Source: Clostridium sp. 1001275B_160808_H3
GTDB lineage: Bacteria; Bacillota; Clostridia; Clostridiales; Clostridiaceae
Direction of reading: 5' to 3'
Assembly: GCF_015550425.1 (NCBI RefSeq)
Contig: NZ_JADNAT010000004.1
Span: 1 to 64,000, forward strand
Length of the DNA stretch: 64,000 bases
Position numbers and translations under genes: made by a program. Shown here piece after piece: positions 34,495 through 44,052 of the stretch. The notes beneath the pieces are model-generated. The model was not told the origin of the DNA. It worked only from the letters and a program-made list of their open reading frames with translations, and did no database searches. The number at the start of each line of letters is the position of its first letter. The stretch's first letter is position 1.

Positions 34495-35001
34495 TTAATG
34501 AAGTAGCTCGATTATTTTCATTTTCATTAAAGCTAATTGAATAGCTTCAAGTATTTCCTTTTTACTTATATTTTTTTCACTACCATAATGAGGCTGTAAT
34601 CTTTGAATTAATACATCACTAGCACTATTTATAGCATCTAGTTCAATATTTTTTAGGTTACTATTATCGTATTTCAATACTGATTCAAGATTATCTAAAG
34701 AATTATAAAGTGCACTACCGTTCACGCCATTTCCTGAAAGTAATATTTCACCACTCTCTAACACATTTTGTAATGCATAGACATTAATAATTAGGTCTTC
34801 TACATTGCGGTTAAAATCTTCTTCTGTTGGGGAAGCTTCCGTAATTGCATAAATAGAGTTTTGTGTATTAATAGCTAACCATAGAACTCTATCAGCATAG
34901 GTATTTAATTTATTATTGTTTAACTGAAAATATTTATAAAGAGATAATGAAAAAAGGATTAATACCGTAGCACATATACTTATTATTATTTTTTTTCTCA
35001 T
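34495..35001 (-). CDS. Membrane-anchored protein of unknown function
   Basis: 168 residues. MRKKIIISICATVLILFSLSLYKYF is a signal-anchor helix at about 3-25. The rest is helical and predicted outside the membrane, with heptad-like spacing (NVEDLIINVYALQNVLESG, then DSLDNLE-type segments) and no motif I recognise. The ribosome site GGAGGAG lies 8 bases before the ATG. Its upstream region carries a partial copy of the dispersed hairpin repeat (35049-35134). It is a single-gene unit convergent with the glp operon. Confidence 0.65.
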   Translation of the reverse strand: MRKKIIISICATVLILFSLSLYKYFQLNNNKLNTYADRVLWLAINTQNSIYAITEASPTEEDFNRNVEDLIINVYALQNVLESGEILLSGNGVNGSALYNSLDNLESVLKYDNSNLKNIELDAINSASDVLIQRLQPHYGSEKNISKKEILEAIQLALMKMKIIELLH

Positions 35002-35048
35002 GGAAAGCTCCTCCTAAAAAACTAGGTATTAGTAAATATAACTTCAAT

Positions 35049-35134
35049 ATTAATTTTTCCTAAGGGTATAACGAAACCTTATATCCTTTTAAGTCATTGA
35101 TTTTACTTACTTAAAATTGATTTTGAATAGAATT
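35049..35134 (+). repeat. Dispersed hairpin repeat, copy 3 (right half only)
   Basis: It matches 47962-48051: AATTTTT.., the second hairpin GGGTATAACG-AAA-CcTTATATCC, and the far arm GATTTTACTTACTTAA. The left half with the CGCG hairpin is missing. It separates two minus-strand genes. Confidence 0.7.
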
Positions 35135-35147
35135 GTATACGTAACAT

Positions 35148-35651
35148 CTATAAATCTTTGCAATACATTACCTCAACAGCATCACAAAATTTTTTAGATT
35201 TATCTGTTAGAACAAATCCATGATTTTCATAAAATTTACGTGCTCTAATATTTTCTTTAAATACCCATAGCATAACTTTGCTAAATCCAGCATTTTTTAT
35301 ATCTCTTAAAATATAATCCATCATTACTGTTCCGTATCCTTTTCCCCAATTATCACATAAACTATGAATACAAATAATCTCTGAATATCCCTTCATTTCT
35401 TCATCCCTTGCTTTATCCCAATATGCAATACAATGAGGATTTTCATTAATGGACAATATGAATCCATTTCCAATATTTTTGCTAAGTAACATATTATATA
35501 ACTCTATAGCTTCATTAATGTTAGTATATTTATCTAAATTTTCTTTAGACAAAATTTTGTTAAATGCATTTTTCCATGATTCTGTTTGAATGTAAGCCAA
35601 TGTATTAGCATCACCAGCTTTTACTCTTCGTATATTAATAACGCTCATCAT
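35148..35651 (-). CDS. GNAT-family N-acetyltransferase
   Basis: 167 residues starting at the ATG at 35651, 8 bases after AAAAGGA; an upstream in-frame ATG at 35660 lies within that site. INIRRVKAGDANTLAYIQTESWKNAF is the usual first strand and helix. ICIHSLCDNWGKGYGTVMMDYILRDIKNAG is motif A, with the acetyl-CoA pyrophosphate loop W-G-K-G-Y-G. MLWVFKENIRARKFYENHGF is motif B. It transfers an acetyl group to an amine; the substrate may be a small molecule or a protein N-terminus. There is no operon partner. The family is certain, the specificity is not. Confidence 0.87.
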   Translation of the reverse strand: MMSVINIRRVKAGDANTLAYIQTESWKNAFNKILSKENLDKYTNINEAIELYNMLLSKNIGNGFILSINENPHCIAYWDKARDEEMKGYSEIICIHSLCDNWGKGYGTVMMDYILRDIKNAGFSKVMLWVFKENIRARKFYENHGFVLTDKSKKFCDAVEVMYCKDL

Positions 35652-35934
35652 ACTTACCATCCTTTTAATTTTATATTTTTATTATACATTAAATATGGTT
35701 ATAATTACATGAAAATAAAAATATTAACATTATATCTTTAAATTCCTTCACAATAGTATGATAAATCAACACTTAATTAATACAGAGCCTAATTTTTTAT
35801 TTGAAAAGAATAAAGTTTGCTAGAACCACGAATGATGGAAGTTAAAAATTGACAAACTTACGGACTAGAGATAAAATTATAATAACTTTTCAGATTATTT
35901 AGAAAAATACAATAAAAATAGGAGTTGAATATTT

Positions 35935-36204
35935 ATGAAAGCAATTTTAACAGTAATAGGAAAAGATAAAGTAGGAATAGTTGCAGGCGTTAGTAACGAA
36001 TTATTAAGATTAAACATAAACATCTTAGATGTTAATCAAACTATAATGGACAAATACTTTACAATGATAATGATGTTAGATTTAAAAGAATCTAATTCTA
36101 CCTTTGATGATATTAAAAGTGCATTAGTAACAAAAGGCGAAGAACTTGGAGTAGAGGTTAAAATCCAAAGAGAAGAAATATTTAATTCAATGCACACTTT
36201 ATAA
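35935..36204 (+). CDS. ACT-domain protein (UPF0237 type)
   Basis: 89 residues forming a single ACT domain: [49 protein letters not shown]. Such domains bind amino acids. It starts 14 bases before the next gene, a PFL/UPF0210 protein. These two families are nearly always adjacent, which implies one functional unit, with this protein as the sensor or regulatory subunit. The AGGAG site is good. No biochemical role is established as far as I know. Confidence 0.88.
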   Translation: MKAILTVIGKDKVGIVAGVSNELLRLNINILDVNQTIMDKYFTMIMMLDLKESNSTFDDIKSALVTKGEELGVEVKIQREEIFNSMHTL

Positions 36205-36217
36205 TTGGAGGTTAGAG

Positions 36218-37573
36218 ATGAATAGTAATAATATATTAGAAACCATAAAGATGATAGAAGAAGAAAAACTTGATATAAGAACTATAACTATGGGTATTTC
36301 ATTATTGGATTGTATAGATTCAGATGGAGATAAGGCAAGAGAAAAGATATATAATAAAATAGTTAGTAGTGCTAAGGACTTAGTAAAAGTAGGAAAAGAA
36401 ATTGAAAATGAATTTGGGGTTCCAATAGTAAATAAAAGAGTAGCTGTAACTCCTATATCAATAATTGCTGGAGCTACAGATGAAACAGATTATGTTAAGT
36501 TTGCACAAACTTTAGATAAAGCAGCTGAAACTCTAGGTATAGATTTTATAGGTGGTTTTTCAGCTTTAGTACAAAAGGGATATACTAAAGGCGATAAAAT
36601 ACTAATAAATTCAATACCAGAAGCATTAGCTAAAACTAGCAAAGTATGTTCATCTGTAAATGTAGGTTCAACTAGAGCTGGAATAAATATGGATGCAGTT
36701 AGAGAAATGGGAGAAGTAATTAAAAAAACTGCTGAATATACAAAGGATACAAAGGGATTTGGTTGTGCTAAGCTAGTTGTGTTCTGTAATGCAGTTGAAG
36801 ATAATCCTTTTATGGCAGGAGCCTTCCATGGAGTTGGAGAAGCTGATAAAGTTATAAGCGTTGGAGTTAGTGGACCTGGTGTTGTGCAAAGGGCATTAGA
36901 AAAAGTAAAAGGAGAATCTTTTGATGTAGTTGCAGAAACTATAAAGAAAACTGCATTTAAGATTACAAGAATGGGACAATTAGTTGCAAAAGAAGCCTCA
37001 GAAAGATTAGGTGTTCCATTTGGAATAGTAGATTTATCATTGGCTCCAACTCCAGCAGTAGGAGATTCTGTTGCACATATACTAGAAGAAATGGGACTTG
37101 AAGTAGTTGGAACTCATGGTACAACAGCAGCTCTTGCATTATTAAATGATGCTGTTAAAAAAGGTGGAGTTATGGCATGTAGTCATGTAGGAGGATTAAG
37201 TGGGGCATTTATACCAGTTTCAGAAGATGCAGGAATGATTGATGCTGTATTAAATGGTTCATTAAATTTAGAAAAACTAGAAGCTATGACTGCTATATGT
37301 TCAGTTGGATTAGATATGATTGCAGTTCCAGGAGATACCCCAGCAGAAACAATAGCAGCTATGATTGCAGATGAATCAGCAATAGGAATGATTAATAATA
37401 AAACTACAGCAGTAAGAGTTATACCAGCTCCTGGCTGTAAGGTAGGAGACTTAGTTGAGTTTGGAGGATTACTTGGAACAGCTCCAGTAATGCCTGTAAA
37501 TAAATATTCATCTTCATTATTTATACAAAGAGGCGGAAGAATACCAGCACCAATCCATTCATTTAAGAATTAG
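36218..37573 (+). CDS. PFL-family protein (UPF0210/DUF711)
   Basis: 451 residues. Glycine-rich segments [35 protein letters not shown] and [22 protein letters not shown] are typical of the UPF0210/DUF711 family, whose fold is related to pyruvate formate-lyase and ribonucleotide reductase barrels. It lacks the C-terminal glycyl-radical motif, so PFL activity is not expected. The C-terminus [15 protein letters not shown] is conserved in the family. It sits directly after its ACT-domain partner. The function is unknown. A hairpin-like stretch and a 51-bp repeat copy lie downstream. Confidence 0.87.
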   Translation: MNSNNILETIKMIEEEKLDIRTITMGISLLDCIDSDGDKAREKIYNKIVSSAKDLVKVGKEIENEFGVPIVNKRVAVTPISIIAGATDETDYVKFAQTLDKAAETLGIDFIGGFSALVQKGYTKGDKILINSIPEALAKTSKVCSSVNVGSTRAGINMDAVREMGEVIKKTAEYTKDTKGFGCAKLVVFCNAVEDNPFMAGAFHGVGEADKVISVGVSGPGVVQRALEKVKGESFDVVAETIKKTAFKITRMGQLVAKEASERLGVPFGIVDLSLAPTPAVGDSVAHILEEMGLEVVGTHGTTAALALLNDAVKKGGVMACSHVGGLSGAFIPVSEDAGMIDAVLNGSLNLEKLEAMTAICSVGLDMIAVPGDTPAETIAAMIADESAIGMINNKTTAVRVIPAPGCKVGDLVEFGGLLGTAPVMPVNKYSSSLFIQRGGRIPAPIHSFKN

Positions 37574-37688
37574 TCATAAATTGTGAATATAAAGGCTACG
37601 ATAACTAGATATGTTCCATAAGCTAATAGCTTACGCAAAGAAGTACTAGGCTCATTAATGATATCCATTAAATTGGAGATATTATATA

Positions 37689-37739
37689 AAAATCGGAAAG
37701 TTAATACATATCATTAAGTTTAATTCGCAATTTATAAAT
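37689..37739 (+). repeat. 51-bp dispersed repeat, copy 2
   Basis: Same sequence as 19475-19525 apart from a few bases, in direct orientation. It lies just upstream of TATAAT-like sequence (37748-37754) that may drive the flavodoxin-like gene, so it could influence that promoter. Confidence 0.75.
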
Positions 37740-37822
37740 ATCGTGTATAATATAATAGAGTAATCACAAGAGAGAAGGCAAAATAAAGTGCTTTCTCTTT
37801 TGTTATTTTAGGGGGAGAAATT

Positions 37823-38578
37823 ATGAGATGTGTTGTAATACATGGAAGTCCAAGAAGGGGTAATACTTGGGATGTATTAAATATTGCAAAAGAGGAAATG
37901 AAAAAACATGGTGAAATTGAATTTGTAGATATTGAATTACGTAAAGAAAGCATACCTTATTGTAATGGATGTTTTTTATGCATTTATAAAGGTGAAGATA
38001 AATGCCCACACAATGAAAAGATAAGTTATATAGTTAATGAAATTGAAAATTCAGATGCTATTATAATCACTTCACCTGTTTATTCAATGCAAGTTAGTGG
38101 GCTTTTAAAAATATTTATAGACCATATGTCATATAATTTTCATAGGCCAAAATTTTTTACAAAAAAGGCATTAGTAATTACTACTACTGCAGGGGCAGGT
38201 CATACATCTTCAGCAAAGTATATTAGGGATGTCTTATATTATTGGGGATTTAATTTTGTGGAAATGATACCAATAGCATATAGAGCAACAGAATTAAATG
38301 ATAAAAATGTGGAAAAAATAAAATGTATATCTAGTAAGTTTAGTGAAGATTTGATATCTAGAAAAATACACAAACCAAAAGTAAAATCTATATTTATGTA
38401 TAATTTATGGAGAAAATCAGGAGAAACACCTTTTAAAGAAGGAGATGCAGATTATATATATTGGAAGAATTCAGGGCTTGCAAAATTTGTTTATCATCCT
38501 GATATTAAAATTGGAGTTTTAAAAAGAGCAATAGGGAATGCTACTTATAAATTAATGGGCGGCAAAGTAGAAAGTTAG
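37823..38578 (+). CDS. Flavodoxin-fold NAD(P)H-dependent FMN reductase-like protein
   Basis: 251 residues. VVIHGSPRRGNTWDVLN at 4-20 is the FMN phosphate loop of the FMN_red/flavodoxin-2 group. Four Cys in YCNGCFLCIYKGEDKCP match the iron-sulfur flavoprotein-like subgroup. ITSPVYSMQVSGLLKIFIDH and TTTAGAGHTSSAKY complete the flavin site. The C-terminal about 90 residues (KIHKPKVKSIFMYNLWRKSG onward) are extra to the core fold. A GGGGGAG site precedes the ATG. The terpenoid-synthase-like gene follows 34 bases later on the same strand, so a shared pathway is plausible but unproved. Confidence 0.8.
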   Translation: MRCVVIHGSPRRGNTWDVLNIAKEEMKKHGEIEFVDIELRKESIPYCNGCFLCIYKGEDKCPHNEKISYIVNEIENSDAIIITSPVYSMQVSGLLKIFIDHMSYNFHRPKFFTKKALVITTTAGAGHTSSAKYIRDVLYYWGFNFVEMIPIAYRATELNDKNVEKIKCISSKFSEDLISRKIHKPKVKSIFMYNLWRKSGETPFKEGDADYIYWKNSGLAKFVYHPDIKIGVLKRAIGNATYKLMGGKVES

Positions 38579-38611
38579 TGTGATTATAAGATTAGACTTG
38601 GGGGATTAATA

Positions 38612-39844
38612 ATGGACTTAATAAACTCTATATATTTAGAATGTAGTGACCAATGGTGGAAATCAGATAGATATTTCAAATTGGATATGAAAAAATATAC
38701 TAATATCGAAAAGAAAAATAAAGAAAAGAACTTAGATAATTATATAGATTTAATAATTAAAAAAATAAGTGAATTTCCAAGTGAAGATAGTAAGAAGAAA
38801 GAGTGGCAAAAGGATTTTAATAAAATTATAGACGATTTTATAGAAAGTGAAGAAGAAACTTTTAAGCTCGGAATAATTAATAAAAATCTTAAGAATGACT
38901 TTTTTAATAGCACTAAAAGGTTTATAAAAGAAGCAAAACAATTTGATGATAATTTAAGTTATAGTGATATAGGGCAAGCTATGAGAAATGTCTGGATTAT
39001 AAATATTCTTCAAGCAGCATTTGGAGAAAAAGTACAGTTGTCTAAGGCTATATTTGGATATAGTATGTTATATCCATATACAGATAATTATTTAGATAAT
39101 ACAAAGATAAATGATGCAGATAAGAAAATATTTAATAATAAATTGAAAAAGAGATTAAATGGAGAGAACATTGAGGGGAATGATTCGCATGAAGAAGATG
39201 TTTATAAATTAGTTAGTTATATCGAAGAAGACTTTAAAAGAAATGATTATAGTGAGTTATATAAATCTTTACTTTCCATTCATAAAGGTCAAATAAGAAG
39301 TTTAAAACAACAAGATATCGTTACTATTCCTTATGAAGAGGATATTTTAGGAATATCTATTGAAAAAGGTGGATCATCAGTACTAGTAGATGGATTTTTA
39401 ACAAAGGGAAAGCTGAATAAAGATGAAATATCTTTTTGTATTTTTTATGGTTTCTTGCTTCAACTGGCAGATGATTTACAAGATATTAAATCTGATATAA
39501 ATAATAATCATATAACTATAATGTCACAATTAGCTCCTAAATATAATTTAGATAAAATAGTAAACAAATTAATAAATTTTACAACTTTATTTTTGGAAAA
39601 AGACAGTTGTTTTAAAGGGAAAAATATACCTGAATTAAAAGAACTTATAAAAACAAATTGCATAATGCTTATATTGTTTTCAGTAGTATTAAGTAAGGAG
39701 TTTTTTTCAAGTGAATATATAAAAATAATAAATGAATATCTGCCCTTTTCTATAAAATATATTGAAAATATAAATTTTAAGATTAGAAAAAAAATTAGAA
39801 AAATAGAGTTTGAAGATGCAGTTAATTATATATTGGAAAATTAA
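38612..39844 (+). CDS. Class I terpenoid/isoprenoid synthase-like protein
   Basis: 410 residues, all-helical and Lys/Asp-rich. Two Asp-rich motifs stand in the positions expected for class I isoprenoid synthases: YTDNYLDN (Asp158 to Asp162) and LQLADDLQDIKSD (Asp287, Asp288, Asp291). Such motifs bind three Mg2+ and the diphosphate of prenyl substrates. The protein is longer than prenyl-elongating enzymes (about 300 residues), and I do not see the FQxxDD form. It could be a terpene cyclase or a non-canonical transferase. The ribosome site GGGGG lies before the ATG. No other isoprenoid genes are in the window. Confidence 0.6.
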   Translation: MDLINSIYLECSDQWWKSDRYFKLDMKKYTNIEKKNKEKNLDNYIDLIIKKISEFPSEDSKKKEWQKDFNKIIDDFIESEEETFKLGIINKNLKNDFFNSTKRFIKEAKQFDDNLSYSDIGQAMRNVWIINILQAAFGEKVQLSKAIFGYSMLYPYTDNYLDNTKINDADKKIFNNKLKKRLNGENIEGNDSHEEDVYKLVSYIEEDFKRNDYSELYKSLLSIHKGQIRSLKQQDIVTIPYEEDILGISIEKGGSSVLVDGFLTKGKLNKDEISFCIFYGFLLQLADDLQDIKSDINNNHITIMSQLAPKYNLDKIVNKLINFTTLFLEKDSCFKGKNIPELKELIKTNCIMLILFSVVLSKEFFSSEYIKIINEYLPFSIKYIENINFKIRKKIRKIEFEDAVNYILEN

Positions 39845-39987
39845 TAAAAATAACGGAGCTGTAACATAATTAAAAATGTAAAATGTAAAATTAAGGTGGT
39901 ATTTCATACTGAGGTTTTGATTGAGTATAATAAATAGATAACTAATTCATAGTAATTGTTATCTATATAATGCAAAGGGGTATGTAA

Positions 39988-40506
39988 ATGAAAAATTTTA
40001 TTAAAATAATTTTACTTATGGGTATATCATTACTTTTGCTAATAGGATGTAATTCTAAAGAACAAGAAAAAACTATAGATAATTTCATTAACAAGTTACT
40101 ATCTGTAAAGACATATGAAGGTATTACATTTGGGGAGGATTTGGATAAATACGCAGAGGAGTCAAAAGCAAATTTTGGGGAATACTTTACAGAAAACGGA
40201 TTTGACACTTTAATGACTAATAGAATTCTTCATTTTTATTATACTGTTATAAATGAGAATAATGTAAAGGATATAACAGATATTAAAATAGTAAAAACTA
40301 AAGAATCAGAAAATGATACTTATACAAATTATGAATTTATACATTATGAATATGAAGTGTCTTATAAATTAAAAACAGATGATAAGTCAATAGATATGAC
40401 AGATTATATGGTTTTTAAAGTGATGAAAGATAATACTTCTATTATTGATGAGGTGTCTATATTAAAAGAAAAAAGTAGCATTTTCACTGAATATTTAAGT
40501 GATTAA
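39988..40506 (+). CDS. Predicted lipoprotein of unknown function
   Basis: 172 residues. The signal is MKNFIKIILLMGISLLLLIGC, with the lipobox LIGC and lipidated Cys near residue 21. The mature part is acidic and mixed alpha/beta: YEGITFGEDLDKYAEESKANFGEYFTENGFDTLMTNR, then beta-rich repeats with many Tyr and Glu. I recognise no domain. The AAAGGGG ribosome site is at good spacing. The gene is a single unit ending at a perfect hairpin. It is anchored on the outer face of the cell membrane. Confidence 0.7.
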   Translation: MKNFIKIILLMGISLLLLIGCNSKEQEKTIDNFINKLLSVKTYEGITFGEDLDKYAEESKANFGEYFTENGFDTLMTNRILHFYYTVINENNVKDITDIKIVKTKESENDTYTNYEFIHYEYEVSYKLKTDDKSIDMTDYMVFKVMKDNTSIIDEVSILKEKSSIFTEYLSD

Positions 40507-40564
40507 AATTACCGAGTAAGTTAATTTTAACATTATAAATAGAATAATATTTATAAATTATATA

Positions 40565-40593
40565 TTAAGGTAGTTCAAAATGAACTACCTTAA
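40565..40593 (+). terminator. Terminator after lipoprotein gene
   Basis: TTAAGGTAGTTCA (40565-40577) pairs perfectly with TGAACTACCTTAA (40581-40593) around AAA. The T tract is weak. Confidence 0.7.
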
Positions 40594-40715
40594 ATTTATG
40601 TCATAAATTAATAAATTAGTATAACATAGTTTAAGATAATATAAATTTAAAAGTATTTCAGTATGAAATACAACATTCATTTTAAATTTTTAAATTCTAA
40701 ATTAAACATGCCCCG

Positions 40716-41360
40716 TTATTTTAATTCTTTATCAGATGATGGTAAAGAAATATAGTTTTTAACTGTTTCTAGAACAGAATCTTCTCCAACATAAACTATT
40801 ATATCTTGTGAATGTATTTTGAAGTACGGGCCAGGTGATAAGAATAAATCGCCATCTCTCTTAACAGCAATTATAGTAGCTTTTGTATTATGCCAAAAGT
40901 TAAGTTCACCAATACTTTTATCTACAGCAATACTATTTTCTTCTACTATACTTTCAAAAGGGATAATAGAACCAACATTTCTTAGCTGAGTAGCAAATTC
41001 AATTATTGCATTAATATTTTTTTCAAGCTTATTATCGATATCTTTTCTTTTCTTTATTAAATCAAAAGTGTCGCTATTTAAATGAGTAAAATCTGATTTT
41101 GTTTTGAATTTATTTAAAAATTCTTTTGCATAAGTTTTATTATTTATTATGATTCCACTTTTTTCATTAATAGTAACAACATTCATATCTTTTAATAATG
41201 CTAAGGATCTTCTAATAGTTTCAGGAGATACATTATATATACTAACTAAAGTAGTTCTTCCTGTTATTTTACTTCCTTCTAAAAATTCATTATTTATTAT
41301 TCTATGAGCTATATCAATAGCTATTTTTATATAATTAGGGGTTTTTGTTTGCTTAGACAA
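40716..41360 (-). CDS. GntR-type regulator with TrkA-C (RCK_C) domain, BusR-like
   Basis: 214 residues from a TTG at 41360; an ATG three codons upstream directly abuts GGAG and is probably too close. The N-terminal winged helix is at about 1-75: YIKIAIDIAHRIINNEFLEGSKITGRTTLVSIYNVSPETIRRSLALLKDMNVV. A coiled linker follows at about 85-125. The C-terminal RCK_C domain at about 128-205 includes IGELNFWHNTKATIIAVKRDGDLFLSPGP and HSQDIIVYVG. The same architecture in BusR senses cyclic di-AMP and represses an osmolyte importer. No such importer is adjacent, so the targets are elsewhere. Confidence 0.78.
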   Translation of the reverse strand: MSKQTKTPNYIKIAIDIAHRIINNEFLEGSKITGRTTLVSIYNVSPETIRRSLALLKDMNVVTINEKSGIIINNKTYAKEFLNKFKTKSDFTHLNSDTFDLIKKRKDIDNKLEKNINAIIEFATQLRNVGSIIPFESIVEENSIAVDKSIGELNFWHNTKATIIAVKRDGDLFLSPGPYFKIHSQDIIVYVGEDSVLETVKNYISLPSSDKELK

Positions 41361-41612
41361 TATTAACATCTCCTTTACGTTAAGATTCTAACATACAATA
41401 TTGGAAAGTAAAATACCTATTGAAATATATAATCTATAAATGAGGTAATATAAGGAATAAATGTATTGTTTGAAGTAAATAATTGGAATATAAGAAGGTT
41501 ATATATTAATGTTAACTAATAATTTTTAATTGTTTAGTTATGTGCTTTATAATTGAATTTAGATTTTAATTAGCCTATAATTAAGGCATTAGTTGAATTT
41601 AGAGGTAATGAT

Positions 41613-43895
41613 ATGAATAATAATTTGAAATTAGAACAAGAAATATTAAAGGAAAAAAGGAAAAAGATAGATAATGAACTTTTAGAGAAGAAAAAGAGCT
41701 ATGAAGTTATAGAAGGCAAGTTAAAAGCTTTAACAAAAGAATCAAAGGGAAATTATAACGAAGAAAAAGAAACAACAGAAAAAATATATTCTGTATTAAA
41801 AAAAGATATAAAGAATTATGAGGAGGCTATTAAGGTTCCTTATTTTGGTAGGGTTGATTTTAGGGAACTGAGAGGCCAAGACGAAAGTATATATATAGGC
41901 AAACAATCAGTTAGTTCAACTATAGATGGAGAAGAAATAGTAGTAGATTGGAGAACTCCAGTAGCTGATTTATATTATAGTGGAACTGGAGGATATGCAT
42001 ATTATAAATCTCCACTAGGAATAATAGAAGGAAACCTATCTCTAAAAAGAAAATTTTTATTTAAGGAAGATTCTTTAAATGAAATATTTGATGAGGGGAT
42101 AAACGAAATTATAGTAAAAACAGGCGATGAAGGAAATGACTTAGTTGATGAATTTTTAAAAATAAATCTTGAGGAAAGTAGAGGAAAAAAATTAAAAGAA
42201 GTAGTAGCAACTATCCAAAAGGAACAAAATGATATTATAAGATGGCCTAAGAATTTACCTATTATAGTTCAAGGTTCAGCTGGTTCTGGGAAAACTACTA
42301 TAGCCTTACATAGACTTGCCTATTTGATTTATAGATATTCAGAAACTATGAAAGGAAAAGATATTTTAGTTTTAGCTCCTAATAAGTTGTTTTTGGATTA
42401 TATCTCAGATATATTACCTAATTTAGGTGTTGATGAAGTTAATCAAACTACTTTTCAGGATTTAGTACTTAAGCATCTGAAAATTAGAAGTAAGGTAAAG
42501 GGAAAAGATGAAAAACTTAAGGAGTTAATTGAATCTGACGATGCAGAAAAATGCAAATTAATAATAAATTCATCTAAAATAAAAGGAACATTAGCATTTA
42601 AATCTATTATTGATAGATACATTGCATTATTAGAAAGTGACTCTGTTGATATAACAGATATAATGATTGGAGATTATTTATTATTCAATAAAAGAGAAAT
42701 AATGAGGCTTTATCTTAAAGACTTAAAGAATTTTCCAATAAATAAAAGAAAAGATGAAATAAAAAGATATTTAGGATTAAAGCTTAAAGAGAGAATAGAA
42801 GTCCTTTGTCTGCAAGTAGATTTAGAATGGGATATAAAGATTAAAGAAATAAAAATTAAACAAGAAGATTGTGAAGATAGAAGAAAGCAGTTAATACAAA
42901 CTTATTCAGAAAGAGATGAAATAAAAAATAATATAAAAAATAACTCGAAAAAAGAAATGAATGAGTATTTTAAAAGCTGGAGAGGAATAACTTCTAAGGA
43001 CATATATGTGGATTTATTTAAAAATGAAGATTTTTTTGAACTTGCTACTTTAAATAAAATACCAAAAGAATTATCACAATTCATGAAGGAAGAAATTATT
43101 TCAAACTATAACAAAGGAATTATAGATGAAGATGATTTAGCACCACTTTTATATATTAATATTCTTTTAGAAGGTGTTGAAGAAAAAGAAAAATACTCTC
43201 ATATAGTGGTGGATGAAGCACAAGATTATAATCCATTCCAAATTTATTTAGTAAATAGATTAACAAGAGGAAATTCTCTTACTTTAGTTGGAGACATTGC
43301 TCAAGGAATATATTATTATAAAGGGATAAAGAATTGGAGTGATATAGTAGATAAGGTCTTTGATGGAAAGGCAACTTATATGCAGCTTACTCAAAGCTAT
43401 AGATCTACAGTTGAGATTATAGATTTTGCTAATGGTGCGCTAGATGCACAAGAGTTAGACTTAAAAAGAGCAAAACCTGTATTAAGACATGGAGAATTAC
43501 CTAAAATAATAAAATGTAATAATAGCAAAGATGCAGTAAAAAATATAAATGATATAATTACTGAAGTTATGGATAAAGGGAAAAGTAGTATTGCAATAAT
43601 AACTAAAGGTATAGAAGAAGGAAAAACTTTAGAAAAGCTTATAAAAAAGAATTCGCAATTTAAAGCAACATTAATAAAAGGGAATGAAAAAGAGCATAAT
43701 GATGATATATTGATAATACCATCCTATTTAACAAAGGGATTAGAATTCGATGCAACAATTATTTATAATCCGAGTAAGTCTAATTTTAAAAATAATTTAT
43801 TAGATCAAAGGCTTTTATATGTATCATTAACAAGGGCTTTGCACTATGAATATATAATAGAAGTTGATAATATAACAGATATGATAAAAATATAA
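41613..43895 (+). CDS. helD: HelD-like UvrD/Rep-family helicase (RNA polymerase recycling)
   Basis: 760 residues. The N-terminal coiled coil (about 1-75) is followed by FGRVDFRELRGQDESIYIGKQSVS, conserved in HelD. The Walker A motif is VQGSAGSGKTTIALHRLAYL near 220. Later motifs are VVDEAQDYNPFQIYL (Walker B, DEAQ) near 535, LVGDIAQGIYYYKGIKNW, LTQSYRSTVEI and LTKGLEFDATIIY, ending LLYVSLTRA. In Bacillus subtilis HelD removes stalled RNA polymerase from DNA using ATP. The length matches. The ribosome site GAGGTAATG is modest. The 250 bases upstream hold nothing else. Confidence 0.88.
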   Translation: MNNNLKLEQEILKEKRKKIDNELLEKKKSYEVIEGKLKALTKESKGNYNEEKETTEKIYSVLKKDIKNYEEAIKVPYFGRVDFRELRGQDESIYIGKQSVSSTIDGEEIVVDWRTPVADLYYSGTGGYAYYKSPLGIIEGNLSLKRKFLFKEDSLNEIFDEGINEIIVKTGDEGNDLVDEFLKINLEESRGKKLKEVVATIQKEQNDIIRWPKNLPIIVQGSAGSGKTTIALHRLAYLIYRYSETMKGKDILVLAPNKLFLDYISDILPNLGVDEVNQTTFQDLVLKHLKIRSKVKGKDEKLKELIESDDAEKCKLIINSSKIKGTLAFKSIIDRYIALLESDSVDITDIMIGDYLLFNKREIMRLYLKDLKNFPINKRKDEIKRYLGLKLKERIEVLCLQVDLEWDIKIKEIKIKQEDCEDRRKQLIQTYSERDEIKNNIKNNSKKEMNEYFKSWRGITSKDIYVDLFKNEDFFELATLNKIPKELSQFMKEEIISNYNKGIIDEDDLAPLLYINILLEGVEEKEKYSHIVVDEAQDYNPFQIYLVNRLTRGNSLTLVGDIAQGIYYYKGIKNWSDIVDKVFDGKATYMQLTQSYRSTVEIIDFANGALDAQELDLKRAKPVLRHGELPKIIKCNNSKDAVKNINDIITEVMDKGKSSIAIITKGIEEGKTLEKLIKKNSQFKATLIKGNEKEHNDDILIIPSYLTKGLEFDATIIYNPSKSNFKNNLLDQRLLYVSLTRALHYEYIIEVDNITDMIKI

Positions 43896-43937
43896 AAGTT
43901 ATAGAAAAATTAAATAAAAAGTTATAGAAGAATTAAA
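43894..43937 (+). repeat. Short tandem duplication downstream of helD
   Basis: AAAAGTTATAGAAAAATTAA (43894-43913) recurs with one change at 43917-43936, a 23-base period. It covers the helD stop codon. Confidence 0.7.
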
Positions 43938-44052
43938 ATATAGATGATAAATACACAAAAAAAGTCGAATTGCATAATTGTTTGACAAAAGTATTTATGG
44001 TAAAATATTACTAAAATATATATAGTAAAAGATTAAAGTTGGAGGTAGGGAT

